From positions 10,434,501-10,498,500 of the forward strand of contig NZ_CP012670.1 of the NCBI RefSeq assembly GCF_004135735.1: a stretch of 64,000 bases of DNA, read 5' to 3'. The stretch comes from Sorangium cellulosum. Its GTDB lineage: Bacteria > Myxococcota_A > Polyangia > Polyangiales > Polyangiaceae. Shown here one piece after another: positions 8,474 to 17,773 of this stretch (the first letter of the stretch is position 1; the number at the start of each line of letters is the position of its first letter). The position numbers and the translations under genes are program-made. The notes under the pieces are model-generated. The model searched no databases. It saw only the letters and a list, made by a program, of their open reading frames with translations, and had not been told where the DNA came from.

Positions 8474-8802
8474 CACGTCCTCACGGAGGGGCACGACGCA
8501 GGCTCGTCGATAGCATACGAGAGCAACGCTGCACGTGACGCAGTGCGATGGGGACGGCGCTGGAGGGCCGTTCACCTGCTCTTGGAGACGGAAGACACCG
8601 CATAGGGCCTGCTGCGCACTGCACCCGGCCCGCGGTAGGGTCGATTTCCAGGGGCTCCGTGCCCGGCCGCGGCCCGTTCCGACGCCGGTGACGTTATCGT
8701 GGGCTCGCAGCGCCGGGAAGGGCCGACTGCGCGGCGGCGCCGTGGGGCCTGGACGCCCTGGACGGCGCCACGCGCGTCCGGTGGCGCGCGCGGCGGACCG
8801 GG
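8474..8802. other. Intergenic spacer between two minus-strand signalling genes
   Basis: No credible coding sequence is present. Bases 8474-8560 are less G+C-rich than the surroundings and probably hold the promoter of the response-regulator operon, but no box is clear enough to mark. Confidence 0.5.
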
Positions 8803-11649
8803 CTACGGCCAGGTGCCGCGGTGGCCGGCGCGGCCGACGAGGTGCGCCACCGCGGTGATCAGGCTGTTCGGCTCGATCGGCTTGGCCAGGTGCATCTGGA
8901 AGCCGGCGGCGATCGCCTGGCGGCGGTCCTCCATGCGCGTGTAGGCGGTGAGCGCGAGGGCCGGGATGCCGCTCGCGGGGACCTCGGGCCCGAGGGCGCG
9001 CAGCCGCCGCATCATCGCGTAGCCGTCCTCCCCCGGCATGCCGATGTCGCTGATGAGCACGTCGAACTCGCCCCCGCGGAGCGCTTCGAGCGCCGCGCCG
9101 GCGGAGGCGGCCTCGCTCACCGTGGCGCCGGCGCGCACGAAGATGATGCCGAGCAGCTCGCGGGCGTCGGTCTCGTCGTCGACCACGAGCACGCGGACGC
9201 CGTCGAGCACGCGGCGCGCGGCAGGCCCCTGTCCGTCGCTCCCCCGCCGCTGCGTGGACGGGAGCGCCGGCTGCGCCTCGGCGCGGATCGGGAGCCGGAC
9301 CCGGAAGCGCGCGCCCTTGCCCTCGCCGTCGCTCTCCGCGTGCACCGTGCCGCCCTGCGCCTCGGCCAGGTGCCGCACGATGGTGAGCCCGAGCCCCAGC
9401 CCGCCGTGGGCGCGGGTCATCCCCCCGTCGGCCTGCCGGAACCGCTCGAACAGGAACGGCAGGAAGCTCTCCGGGATCCCCTCGCCGTCGTCCTCCACCT
9501 CGACCTCGAGCATCGCGTCGACGCGCCGCACCCCGGCCCGGACGTGACCCCCCGAGGGCGTGAACTTCACCGCGTTCGTGAGGAGGTTCCACACGATCTG
9601 CTGCAGCCGGTCGGCGTCGCCGAGGAAGATGCCCACGTCGTCGAGGACCCAGGCGTTGACCGCGACCCCCTTCGCCAGCGCCGCCGGGCGCACCAGGTCG
9701 AGCGCCGTGGCGAGCACCTGCCGCACGTCCACCGGCTCGGTCCGGAGCTGCAGCTTCCCGGCGAGGATCGTCGAGGCGTCGAGGACGTCCTCGATGAGCT
9801 GCGACTGCGCCTTGGCGTTGCGCTCGATCGTGGCGAGCCCCCGGTCGAGCGACTCGGCGTCCACCTCACCCGTCCGCAGGATGCGCGCCCAGCCGAGGAT
9901 CGACTGGAGCGGCGTCCTCAGCTCGTGCGACACGGTCGCGAGGAACTCGTCCTTGAGCCGGTTGAGCTGCTCGGCGTGCTGCCGCGCCCGCTGCTCCTGC
10001 TCGAGGAGCTGGGCGCGCTCGGCGTCGGTGCGCTTCTGCTCGGTGATGTCGTGGAACGTGACGCCGACCCCGTCGCCGAGCGCGACCGCGATGGCCCGGA
10101 AGATCCGCGGGGCGCCGTCGTGGGCGCAGGAGACCTCGACCCGGGTGGCCTCCCCGGTCTCCACGACGCGCGCGTACGTGTCGAAGGCGCTCGCGAGCGC
10201 GCTGCCCGGCACCTCGACGAGCAGCCGCTTGCCCTCGAGGTCCTTGCCCCGGCCGCCGACGATCGGCCCGATGGCCGGGTTCACGTAGACCCACTCGAAA
10301 TCCGAGATCGCCCCGGACGCGTCGCGCACGCTGCGCAGGATCATGAACCCGTCGGGCGACGCCTCCTTCACGGTGCGGAACCGGGCCTCGCTCGCCCGCA
10401 GCGCCTGCTCGATGGACTTTCGCTCCGTGATGTCCGTGGCCGTGCACGTGATGCCGACGATCTCGCCCGTGTCGTCGGTCAGCGGCTCGATCGAGAGGTC
10501 GAGGTGCTGCGTGCGCCCGCCGGCGTGCAGGGCGATCTCGCGCCGCTGGCCGACCCCGCTCGCGAGCACCTCGCGCTTGATCCGATCGAGCGACCGCGCC
10601 GCGTCCGGATCCTCCAGCACCTCCGCGTCCGTCTTGCCGAGCACCTCGCGCTCGGCCTTGCCGAAGGCGTTGTGCGTCCACGTGTAGCGCAGGCTCCGGT
10701 CCTGGTTGAACACCATGACCGGCGAGCCCCGGAGCGCCCTGCGGAACCGCTCCTCGTTCACGCGGAGCGCCTGCTCCGCGCGCTGGCGCTGGGCGACGCT
10801 CTGCTGGAGCTCGAGCGCGAGCCGCTCCGCATTCTGGCGCGCGCCGATCGGCTCGGTCACGTCGAGCGCCATCAAGAGGACGCCCCCCGGGGCGCCGCTC
10901 ACGCCGTGCACGGGCCTGCACACGACGTCGTACAGCCGCTCCACGAGCTCGCCGGTCCAGTGCGCGATCCGCACCGGGAGCGCGCTGGCGACCGCGGGCT
11001 CGCCGCTCGTCGCCGCGGCCGCGATCTGCGTGAGCAACGCCTGGCCGCGGAGCTCGGGGACGGCCTCGACGAGCGGCTTGCCGAGGAGATCGTCGCGGCC
11101 GACCATCTGACAGAAGGGCGGGTTCGCGAGCTCGAGCACGAGGCCCTCGCCCCGGAGGAGGCAGATCGGCGCGGGCGCCTGGGAGAGCAGCGCGCCGCTC
11201 TCGCCCCGATCGAGCTCGGCGCGCCGGCGCTCGGCCTCGAGCGCCTCCCGCTGGCGCCGCGCGTGCTCGCTGACCGCCCTGGCGACGCGGGCGTCCACGC
11301 AGTCGGAGAGCGCCTCCACCTCGCCCGGCTTCGGCGTGAGCCCCGCTTCCCGGATCTCCCGGAGGAGGGCGCTCCGGAGAACGCCGTACTCGCGCACCGT
11401 CCCCTCCAGGTCGAAGCCGGGGGCCCACGTTGCCTCACCCTGGGCGCGCGCCGCCCCGTCGCTGCCGTCCGGCGTCACGCCGTCCTCCAGGCGGGCGGCC
11501 ACCTCGTCGAGGAAGCTCGGCAGCGCGTGGAGGAGCAGCGGCTCCCGCGCCTCCGGCGCCGAGGTCCCCTGGCGGCGCAGCTCGCCGACGAACCGCTCGA
11601 TGATCGCCTCGCGGCGGGCCCTGATCAGCGTGGAGAGCGGCATCGTCAT
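8803..11649 (-). CDS. Multi-PAS hybrid histidine kinase with C-terminal receiver
   Basis: Taken from ATG 11649 (MTMPLSTLIRARR) the product has 948 residues; the frame is open to 11931, but the extra Arg-rich sequence looks non-coding. An N-terminal helical sensor domain (about 5-125) resembles the RsbRD/co-antagonist type. Three PAS-like domains follow, two ending in DITE(R/Q)K. HisKA (ATVSHELRTPLQS), HATPase_c (NLLTNAVKFTP, DDGEGIP, GLGLGLTIV) and a receiver domain (VLVVDDETDARELL, phosphoacceptor Asp in LISDIGMPGEDG) complete it. No transmembrane helix is visible, so it should sense a cytoplasmic signal. It stands alone, with non-coding sequence on both sides. Confidence 0.88.
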   Translation of the reverse strand: MTMPLSTLIRARREAIIERFVGELRRQGTSAPEAREPLLLHALPSFLDEVAARLEDGVTPDGSDGAARAQGEATWAPGFDLEGTVREYGVLRSALLREIREAGLTPKPGEVEALSDCVDARVARAVSEHARRQREALEAERRRAELDRGESGALLSQAPAPICLLRGEGLVLELANPPFCQMVGRDDLLGKPLVEAVPELRGQALLTQIAAAATSGEPAVASALPVRIAHWTGELVERLYDVVCRPVHGVSGAPGGVLLMALDVTEPIGARQNAERLALELQQSVAQRQRAEQALRVNEERFRRALRGSPVMVFNQDRSLRYTWTHNAFGKAEREVLGKTDAEVLEDPDAARSLDRIKREVLASGVGQRREIALHAGGRTQHLDLSIEPLTDDTGEIVGITCTATDITERKSIEQALRASEARFRTVKEASPDGFMILRSVRDASGAISDFEWVYVNPAIGPIVGGRGKDLEGKRLLVEVPGSALASAFDTYARVVETGEATRVEVSCAHDGAPRIFRAIAVALGDGVGVTFHDITEQKRTDAERAQLLEQEQRARQHAEQLNRLKDEFLATVSHELRTPLQSILGWARILRTGEVDAESLDRGLATIERNAKAQSQLIEDVLDASTILAGKLQLRTEPVDVRQVLATALDLVRPAALAKGVAVNAWVLDDVGIFLGDADRLQQIVWNLLTNAVKFTPSGGHVRAGVRRVDAMLEVEVEDDGEGIPESFLPFLFERFRQADGGMTRAHGGLGLGLTIVRHLAEAQGGTVHAESDGEGKGARFRVRLPIRAEAQPALPSTQRRGSDGQGPAARRVLDGVRVLVVDDETDARELLGIIFVRAGATVSEAASAGAALEALRGGEFDVLISDIGMPGEDGYAMMRRLRALGPEVPASGIPALALTAYTRMEDRRQAIAAGFQMHLAKPIEPNSLITAVAHLVGRAGHRGTWP

Positions 11650-12302
11650 GGCGGGATCGGTCGCGGCCTGGGCCCCGTCTCGGCAGGCATCCCCCTCAGG
11701 GGACCGGGCGGCGAGCTGCGAGCGATCTTGGGCGACATCGACCTCGGGTGGCGTCAGCGCGCACGGCATACTCGGTGAGCTGAGCGAGCGCCACAAGACG
11801 CCCCGCCGGCGCAAAGCACGGGGCGTCGGGCGCGACCTCCGCGTCCGCGAGGCGCGCACCCCGCGCCTCCCGTCGAGGCCGCTTCCGCCGGGGACGCTCA
11901 TCTGGACGTGGCTCCCCCTCCGTCCATACAAGCAAATTCTGTGCCGATTGGGGGTGAGCTGCTGTCATGATGTGCGGTGCGTTGCGTCACGGATGAGGCG
12001 GTTTGCCGCACGCGCTTCGCTGTCATGCGCCGCTGGGCGGAACCCGACGTGAGCCGCTGCCTGACGCGAGGTGCTGTCGTGTTCGTCTCCATCGGACGTC
12101 GGCGGCACGATGGACGCAACGACGTGACAAGCACCGTCGAATCGAGACGGAGTCGGCGGATACCACCAGCGGACATGGCGAGCGAGGCGCCGACGCGGGG
12201 AACGAACGAATGCGACCCGTCCGTCCACCTGTGTCGAGGCGCCGGAATACCGATGCATCCGATGGGGGGTCGTCGTGCTCAGCCGGAGGTTCGCGCTCTG
12301 CG
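11650..12302. other. Long intergenic region
   Basis: About 650 bp lie between two divergent genes. Open frames exist but show no start signal, composition or motif supporting a gene, and 11930-12300 has lower G+C than its surroundings. It must hold the promoter of the large histidine kinase. I see nothing else definable in it. Confidence 0.5.
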
Positions 12303-12319
12303 TGGCACGCCTGTCGCAA
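12303..12319 (+). promoter_or_regulatory. Possible sigma-54 promoter of the coiled-coil lipoprotein
   Basis: TGGCACGCCTGTCGCAA matches the -24/-12 consensus TGGCACG-N4-TTGCWW with the correct GG-to-GC spacing but with TCGC for TTGC. It lies 129 bp upstream of the lipoprotein ATG. Confidence 0.35.
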
Positions 12320-12447
12320 TGCCCGTGGGGAGACGCGCCCGGGCGCAGCCAGACCATCCCGGGCAGCTTCGATGGGGCCGGCGCGCCGCGTCCGGCGCTC
12401 TCCAGGGCTCGACGTCGGGGCCTGACCGCAGACCAGAGGAGATTGCC

Positions 12448-13002
12448 ATGTTGACCATCCGAACGTTCCTTCCCATCGCCATCGTCACGAGCCTCTTCGC
12501 GGGCTGCGAGTCGCCCGCGGACGCGCAGGCCAAGGCCGAGCGCGCGCAGCGCGAGGCGGAGCAGCGGGCGGCGGAGGTGGCGAACGAGCTGGACCGGAAG
12601 GTCGCCGAGATCGACCAGCGGGCCGAGCGGGAGACCGACTCCGCGCTCCGGGAGGCCGCCGAGAAGCTCAACGACGCGGCCCTCGAGGCGCGTGAGAAGA
12701 CCGTGGAGGCCCAGGCGGAGCTCGCGAAGGCGCGCGCGGACGTCCGCGAGGCCACGACACGCAGGGTCGAGGCCCTCGAGAAGGACGTGGCCGAGCTGCG
12801 TCAGCAGCTCGAGAAGAAGATGTCGAAGGCCGAGGCCGACAGGGTCGTGAAGGAGCTCCAGGACAAGTCGGAGGCGGTCCGCAGGAGCCTGCGCGATCTC
12901 GACGCGGCGACGAGCACGAATCTTGAACAGGTGAAGAGGGGCGTGACGGAGCGGGTCGAGGCGCTCGATCGCGCGATCCAGGAGGCCAGGCGGCGCGTCT
13001 GA
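12448..13002 (+). CDS. Coiled-coil lipoprotein
   Basis: The ATG at 12448 follows AGAGGAG at good spacing. The 184-residue product starts with a lipoprotein signal (MLTIRTFLPIAIVTSLFAGC, lipobox FAGC). The mature part is almost entirely charged heptad-like helix, rich in Ala, Glu, Lys and Arg, with no Gly or Pro breaks, so a long coiled coil anchored in the membrane is expected. It resembles the many Lpp-like or stress-associated coiled-coil lipoproteins of myxobacteria, but no named family is recognised. It begins a series of small co-directional genes (13049, 13284) and may be driven by the sigma-54-like site 129 bp upstream. Confidence 0.85.
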   Translation: MLTIRTFLPIAIVTSLFAGCESPADAQAKAERAQREAEQRAAEVANELDRKVAEIDQRAERETDSALREAAEKLNDAALEAREKTVEAQAELAKARADVREATTRRVEALEKDVAELRQQLEKKMSKAEADRVVKELQDKSEAVRRSLRDLDAATSTNLEQVKRGVTERVEALDRAIQEARRRV

Positions 13003-13048
13003 ACGCGGGGCCCTCCGCGAACCGACGACTCGATATCAGGAGGAGTTC

Positions 13049-13267
13049 ATGGATGACAAGAAGGTTTCTGGAGAGGGCCCGTCCACGGGCATCGAAGGAG
13101 AGGGCAACCGGACGGCCGACCGGCGTTACCGCAAGGCGGTGGAGCAGTCGGTGAAGCGCGGCGACGCCGAGGCGCTCGGCGAGGAGGCGGCCCGCGCGCT
13201 GGACGGCCCCGAGGGCGACGCGCTGCGCGACGCCGAGGAGGCGGCGCGGGGCGGCAGGCCCGGTTGA
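13049..13267 (+). CDS. Small hydrophilic hypothetical protein
   Basis: The 72-residue protein starts at ATG 13049 with AGGAG seven bases upstream. It is highly charged (MDDKKVSGEGPSTG, then RRYRKAVEQSVKRGD) with an Ala/Glu-rich helical C-terminal half. It has no signal peptide, Cys or membrane segment. The short N-terminal Gly-rich segment followed by DRRYRKAVE resembles small stress-associated proteins found widely in proteobacteria, but I cannot name a family. It lies 46 bp after the coiled-coil lipoprotein and 16 bp before a zinc-ribbon gene, probably in one transcript. Confidence 0.7.
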   Translation: MDDKKVSGEGPSTGIEGEGNRTADRRYRKAVEQSVKRGDAEALGEEAARALDGPEGDALRDAEEAARGGRPG

Positions 13268-13283
13268 GCGTGGCGAGCCTGCC

Positions 13284-13568
13284 ATGATCCGAGAGCTCCG
13301 CTGCAATGCCTGCGGCCGCCGGTACATCTTCGTGTCGACGGCGGCCGCGCCCTGCCGGGCGTGCGGCGCGGACATGGAGGAGGTGGAGCTCCAGCGCGGT
13401 GTTCACGAGATCACCGTGAACGACGCGCGGAGCGCCGCCTCGTCCGACCCGCCGACCCCGGCGGACACCATGGTCCCCGAGGATCTCGGCTATGGAGAGT
13501 CCCATGGCTACGGACCGTCGCACGGCGGCCCCACGGGCCCCGGCGACGCGCCGGGGACGAACCCCTGA
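13284..13568 (+). CDS. Zinc-ribbon protein
   Basis: The 94-residue product has two CxxC knuckles near its N-terminus (CNACG at 7-11 and CRACG at about 30-34) spaced as in rubredoxin-like or FmdB-type zinc ribbons, followed by a disordered Gly/Pro/Ser tail. The knuckles predict one bound Zn. The start ATG 13284 is preceded by a weak GAG. Its role is unknown; zinc ribbons of this size often act in transcription, translation or as small redox proteins. It follows the 72-residue gene closely. Confidence 0.75.
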   Translation: MIRELRCNACGRRYIFVSTAAAPCRACGADMEEVELQRGVHEITVNDARSAASSDPPTPADTMVPEDLGYGESHGYGPSHGGPTGPGDAPGTNP

Positions 13569-13657
13569 CGGTCGATTCTCCTCGGCCGGGGCGACCGGAC
13601 GAGGCGGCCCGCGCCTGGGGCGCGGGAGCCTCACCGGTTCTCCGGCGCGGCCGGGCG

Positions 13658-14137
13658 TCACGCCGCGGTGGCGACGTGCTTCGAGGCGAGGCCCGGTTTC
13701 CGGGTGCGGCGGGCGTGCGCGATGAGCGCGTCGAAGAGCTCCTGCATTTGCTCGCCGAGCCGCTCGTTCATGTCGTCCGAGAGCTCCCCCTCGACCCTCG
13801 GCAGGAGCGCTCGCTCCTCCTCCTCGGCATGATGGGAGACGAGCTCCCTCAGGGTGACGAGCTTGGCCTTGAAGGTCGGGTCGCCAGGCAGGGTGTCGAC
13901 GACGCGCCGGATCTCGAACCGCGCGACCGTGTGCTCCTCGCTGGCCCCGCGGACGAGATCCGGCTCGATGGCGAGCAGCTCCGGGAAGAGGACCACCTGC
14001 TCGGCGAGCATGTGGGCGAGCAGGTGCCTTGTCAGCTCGTCCGCCGCCGCTCGGACATCGCCCGTGCCCGACAGGACCAGCTCGAACAGCCGCTCGGCCT
14101 CGCGGTGCTGCGCCTTCAAGAGCTGTGTCGCCTTCAT
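13658..14137 (-). CDS. Hemerythrin-like HHE-domain protein
   Basis: The 159-residue protein begins at ATG 14137 with GGGAG upstream. It is an all-helical HHE-domain protein: H11 in KAQHREAE, HLLAHMLAEQVVLFPEL with a metal-binding His and Glu, an HTVARFE motif, and HHAEEEE. These are the ligands of a non-haem diiron site that binds O2, NO or iron. The likely role is nitrosative or oxidative stress defence, or oxygen sensing, in the cytoplasm. It stands among stress-type genes and is convergent with the zinc-ribbon gene. Confidence 0.85.
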   Translation of the reverse strand: MKATQLLKAQHREAERLFELVLSGTGDVRAAADELTRHLLAHMLAEQVVLFPELLAIEPDLVRGASEEHTVARFEIRRVVDTLPGDPTFKAKLVTLRELVSHHAEEEERALLPRVEGELSDDMNERLGEQMQELFDALIAHARRTRKPGLASKHVATAA

Positions 14138-14214
14138 GCGTTCTTCTCCCGGCAAAACGTGGTTCGAGGGGTCGAGGCGGTGAGAGGAGGCTCGTCGTCC
14201 CCGGCGCGCCGCGC

Positions 14215-14679
14215 TCAGGCGGCCGAGAGGTGCGCGAGGCCCCGCAGCGGCTCGCCGCGGGGCCCCGCGAGCGAGATGGTGACGGAGTCGCCGCCGAGCA
14301 GCTCGCGCACCGTCAGCGACAGGCCGGCGAGCTCGCGCGCCGCAGGGGCCCGCGGATCCGAGCCCGGGCACAGGATCACGCGCTTCACGCCGGGGAGCGC
14401 GCCCAGCAGGGCGCGCAGGAGCGAGGACCGGAGCGTCAGCCGGGTCGACGCCGCCGCCGCCACGAACACGGCCGTGCTCACCCGGTTCGCCCGCCGGAGC
14501 CGGTCCAGGAGGCGCGAGAAGAAGGTCGAAGGGGGCTCGTCCGGCCGCTGAACCACCGTCTCCAGCTCGGGCGTCCGGGTGCGCAGCCACGCGGCGCACT
14601 CGACCCACGGAGCGCCGGACTCAGCGATGAGCAGGCACGCCTCGCCGCGGCGCCCAGCCTTCTTCCCCCTCTTCTTCAT
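14215..14679 (-). CDS. Hypothetical protein
   Basis: The 154-residue product starts at ATG 14679, or at ATG 14703, which adds eight residues; neither has a strong ribosome site. It has a very basic N-terminus (MKKRGKKAGRRGE). An alternating strand/helix pattern follows (ACLLIAESGAPWVECAAWL, TAVFVAAAAS, VKRVILCPGSDP, DSVTISLAG), suggesting a small Rossmann-like alpha/beta fold. No family is recognised. It lies 77 bp upstream of, and in the same direction as, the hemerythrin-like gene. Confidence 0.6.
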   Translation of the reverse strand: MKKRGKKAGRRGEACLLIAESGAPWVECAAWLRTRTPELETVVQRPDEPPSTFFSRLLDRLRRANRVSTAVFVAAAASTRLTLRSSLLRALLGALPGVKRVILCPGSDPRAPAARELAGLSLTVRELLGGDSVTISLAGPRGEPLRGLAHLSAA

Positions 14680-14800
14680 GATGCGTAGTCGAGCAAGCGC
14701 CATGCCGGTTGGGTTCGCCGGGGCGAAGGTGGGCCGCGTCCTGGGGCGCGCCCGAGGGGGGCGCGCTCTCGCGGGGCCGCGGAGACGTCGTGGTCGGCGT

Positions 14801-14844
14801 CGCGCGGCCGCGGCGCGGAGCTCGCGCGGCCGCGGCGCGGAGCT
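14801..14844. repeat. Exact 22-bp tandem duplication
   Basis: The 22-base unit starting cgcgcggccgcggcgc occurs twice in direct succession (14801-14822, 14823-14844) in the spacer before the NtrC-type gene. Confidence 0.8.
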
Positions 14845-14935
14845 GCCCGAGGCAGGAACGCGCAGGTGTGGCGAAACGTCACGTCGGGTCGCCGCGGCGC
14901 TCGCTCCGCCTGGGCTTGATGGCGCGGTATCTCCG

Positions 14936-14952
14936 TGGCACGGTCCCTGCAA
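14936..14952 (+). promoter_or_regulatory. Sigma-54 promoter of the NtrC-type regulator
   Basis: TGGCACGGTCCCTGCAA matches the -24/-12 consensus with one mismatch (CTGC for TTGC) and correct GG-N10-GC spacing. The -12 GC is about 53 bp before the ATG at 15004. A sigma-54 promoter ahead of a sigma-54 activator suggests autoregulation. Confidence 0.65.
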
Positions 14953-15003
14953 CTTCAGGCAGGGCAGCGGTCGACCGACGGAGCTGCCGGGGAAGGACAC
15001 GCG

Positions 15004-16437
<1,434 letters not shown>

Positions 16438-16462
16438 CAGGGGCGCGAGGCGTTGAAGAAGC

Positions 16463-17161
16463 ATGGCGGAGAAGGCGTTGCCTGAGTCGGTCTACAAGCT
16501 GTTCGCGCGCACCGGTCACGACGTGCGAGGGCCCGCGGGCGTCGTCTCCGGCGCGCTCGACGAGCTCGAGCGGGCGCTCGACGGCGAGACCACCGCCCGG
16601 AACGCGGCGTTCTTCACGATGGCGCGGCGCGGCGTGCGCCGCCTCCTGCGCCTCGCCGACCGCTACACCGTCGCGTCGGAGCTGGCGCGGCAGATGGACG
16701 CCCCGGCGCAGCTCCTGGACGTCGAGGCGCTCGTCCGCCAGGCCGTCGCGGAGGCGTCGTTCGTCTACGGGCGGCGCCAGGTCACCGTGGCGCTCGATCT
16801 CGCGCCGCTGCGCGGCTTCGCGCACCCCTCCTCGATGGCCGCGGCGCTCGCGGACGCGCTCATGCTCGCCCTGCGCGCCGCCCGCTCGCGGGTGGTCGTG
16901 GCGCTCGCGGCCCACGGCGAGATGGCGCGCGTGGTGCTGACGAGCGACTCGGACACGGCGTCGGTGGAGGAGCTGTTCGAGGCCGCGCTCTCGCCGGGCG
17001 CGGATCCGCTCGACGAGGGGGCGCTGCCGGTCCGGGTGATCGACGGCGTGCTCAGGGCGCACGGCGGCGCGGCGCGGGTCGAGCGCGTCGGCGCGGAGAC
17101 GCGCATCACCCTGGAGTGGCCGCTGAGCGAGGCGGCCCGCAAGGCCGGCGGCGCCCGATGA
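16463..17161 (+). CDS. Degenerate histidine-kinase-like protein
   Basis: The 232-residue protein has a HisKA-like H-box (GHDVRGPAGVVSGAL, H19) and dimerisation helices. In the C-terminal half the HATPase N-box is ADALMLALRAA, without the conserved Asn, and no clear G1/G2 Gly motifs remain, although the closing LEWPL strand is present. ATP binding is therefore doubtful; it may be a phosphotransfer or phosphatase component. It has no sensor domain or membrane segment. Its stop overlaps the start of the next receiver gene (ATGA), and it lies 25 bp after the NtrC-type regulator, so it is probably part of that pathway. Confidence 0.75.
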   Translation: MAEKALPESVYKLFARTGHDVRGPAGVVSGALDELERALDGETTARNAAFFTMARRGVRRLLRLADRYTVASELARQMDAPAQLLDVEALVRQAVAEASFVYGRRQVTVALDLAPLRGFAHPSSMAAALADALMLALRAARSRVVVALAAHGEMARVVLTSDSDTASVEELFEAALSPGADPLDEGALPVRVIDGVLRAHGGAARVERVGAETRITLEWPLSEAARKAGGAR

Positions 17162-17529
17162 GCGCCGAGCTGCCCCTCGTGCTCGTCGTCGACGACGACG
17201 ACGACACCGCGTCGCTGCTCGGCATGGCCCTCCGCCGCCGGGGCTTTCGCGTGGACATCGCGCGCTCGTGCGCCGAGGGGCGCGCGCTGCTCGCCGAGCG
17301 CGCGGTCGACGCCCTGGTGACGGACGTATCGCTCCCGGACGGCAGCGGCCTCGATCTCGCGGCGTCGATCGAGGCGAAGCCGCGCGCGGTGATCGTGGTG
17401 AGCGGCTTCGGCAGCGACGACGATCGCGAGAAGAGCCGCGCGGCCGGGGCCCACGCGCACCTGATCAAGCCCGTCGACGTGGCCCGCCTGGTGTCCACGC
17501 TGAACGAGCTCCTCGGCCAGACGAGCTGA
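17158..17529 (+). CDS. Single-domain response regulator
   Basis: The 123-residue receiver has an acidic cluster (VVDDDDD, 10-16), phospho-acceptor D56 in LVTDVSLPDGSG, a Ser switch (VIVVSGFG) and Lys in LIKPVD. No output domain is present. The ATG at 17158 overlaps the stop of the degenerate kinase gene by ATGA, so translation is coupled. It probably relays phosphate between the kinase-like protein and the NtrC-type regulator, or titrates it. Confidence 0.88.
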   Translation: MSAELPLVLVVDDDDDTASLLGMALRRRGFRVDIARSCAEGRALLAERAVDALVTDVSLPDGSGLDLAASIEAKPRAVIVVSGFGSDDDREKSRAAGAHAHLIKPVDVARLVSTLNELLGQTS

Positions 17530-17631
17530 GCGGCCCCGCCCGAGGTGGCCTCCCGAGCACCTCGGCCAGACGAGCTGAGCGAAGCAGGCTCGCCCGGGCA
17601 CCTCGGCCAGGCGGCCTGAGCAGAGCAGGCT

Positions 17632-17758
17632 CGCCGGGGGAGGGGGCCCCCTGGGGGTGCTCCCCGGAGGGGCTGGAGTGCAGGCGAGCCACGACAGGGG
17701 CTCGCCGGAACGCAAGCCCCGGAGGGGGGGCACCCCCAGGGGGCCCCCTCCCCCGGCG
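17632..17758. repeat. Long intergenic hairpin element, copy 1
   Basis: Perfect 29-bp arms (17632-17660 and 17730-17758) flank a 69-bp loop. The loop contains the core ggaggggctggagtgcaggc, then gagccacgacagg and ggctcgccggaacgc, and itself has the smaller inverted repeat ggcgagcc/ggctcgcc. The same core occurs at 22424-22553 (reversed) and 22656-22788, but with different arms. It lies between convergent genes. Confidence 0.85.
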
Positions 17759-17773
17759 GGCCAACCGGGGCCG

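Noticed and set aside
8821..11778. A 985-codon open frame opposite the multi-PAS histidine kinase
   Set aside because: It is an Arg/Leu/Glu-rich mirror of a strongly supported gene, caused by high G+C; no domain or start signal is present.
14138..14214. Sigma-54-like site before the hemerythrin gene (ACCACGTTTTGC on the minus strand)
   Set aside because: The GG of the -24 element is absent at the required distance from the GC.
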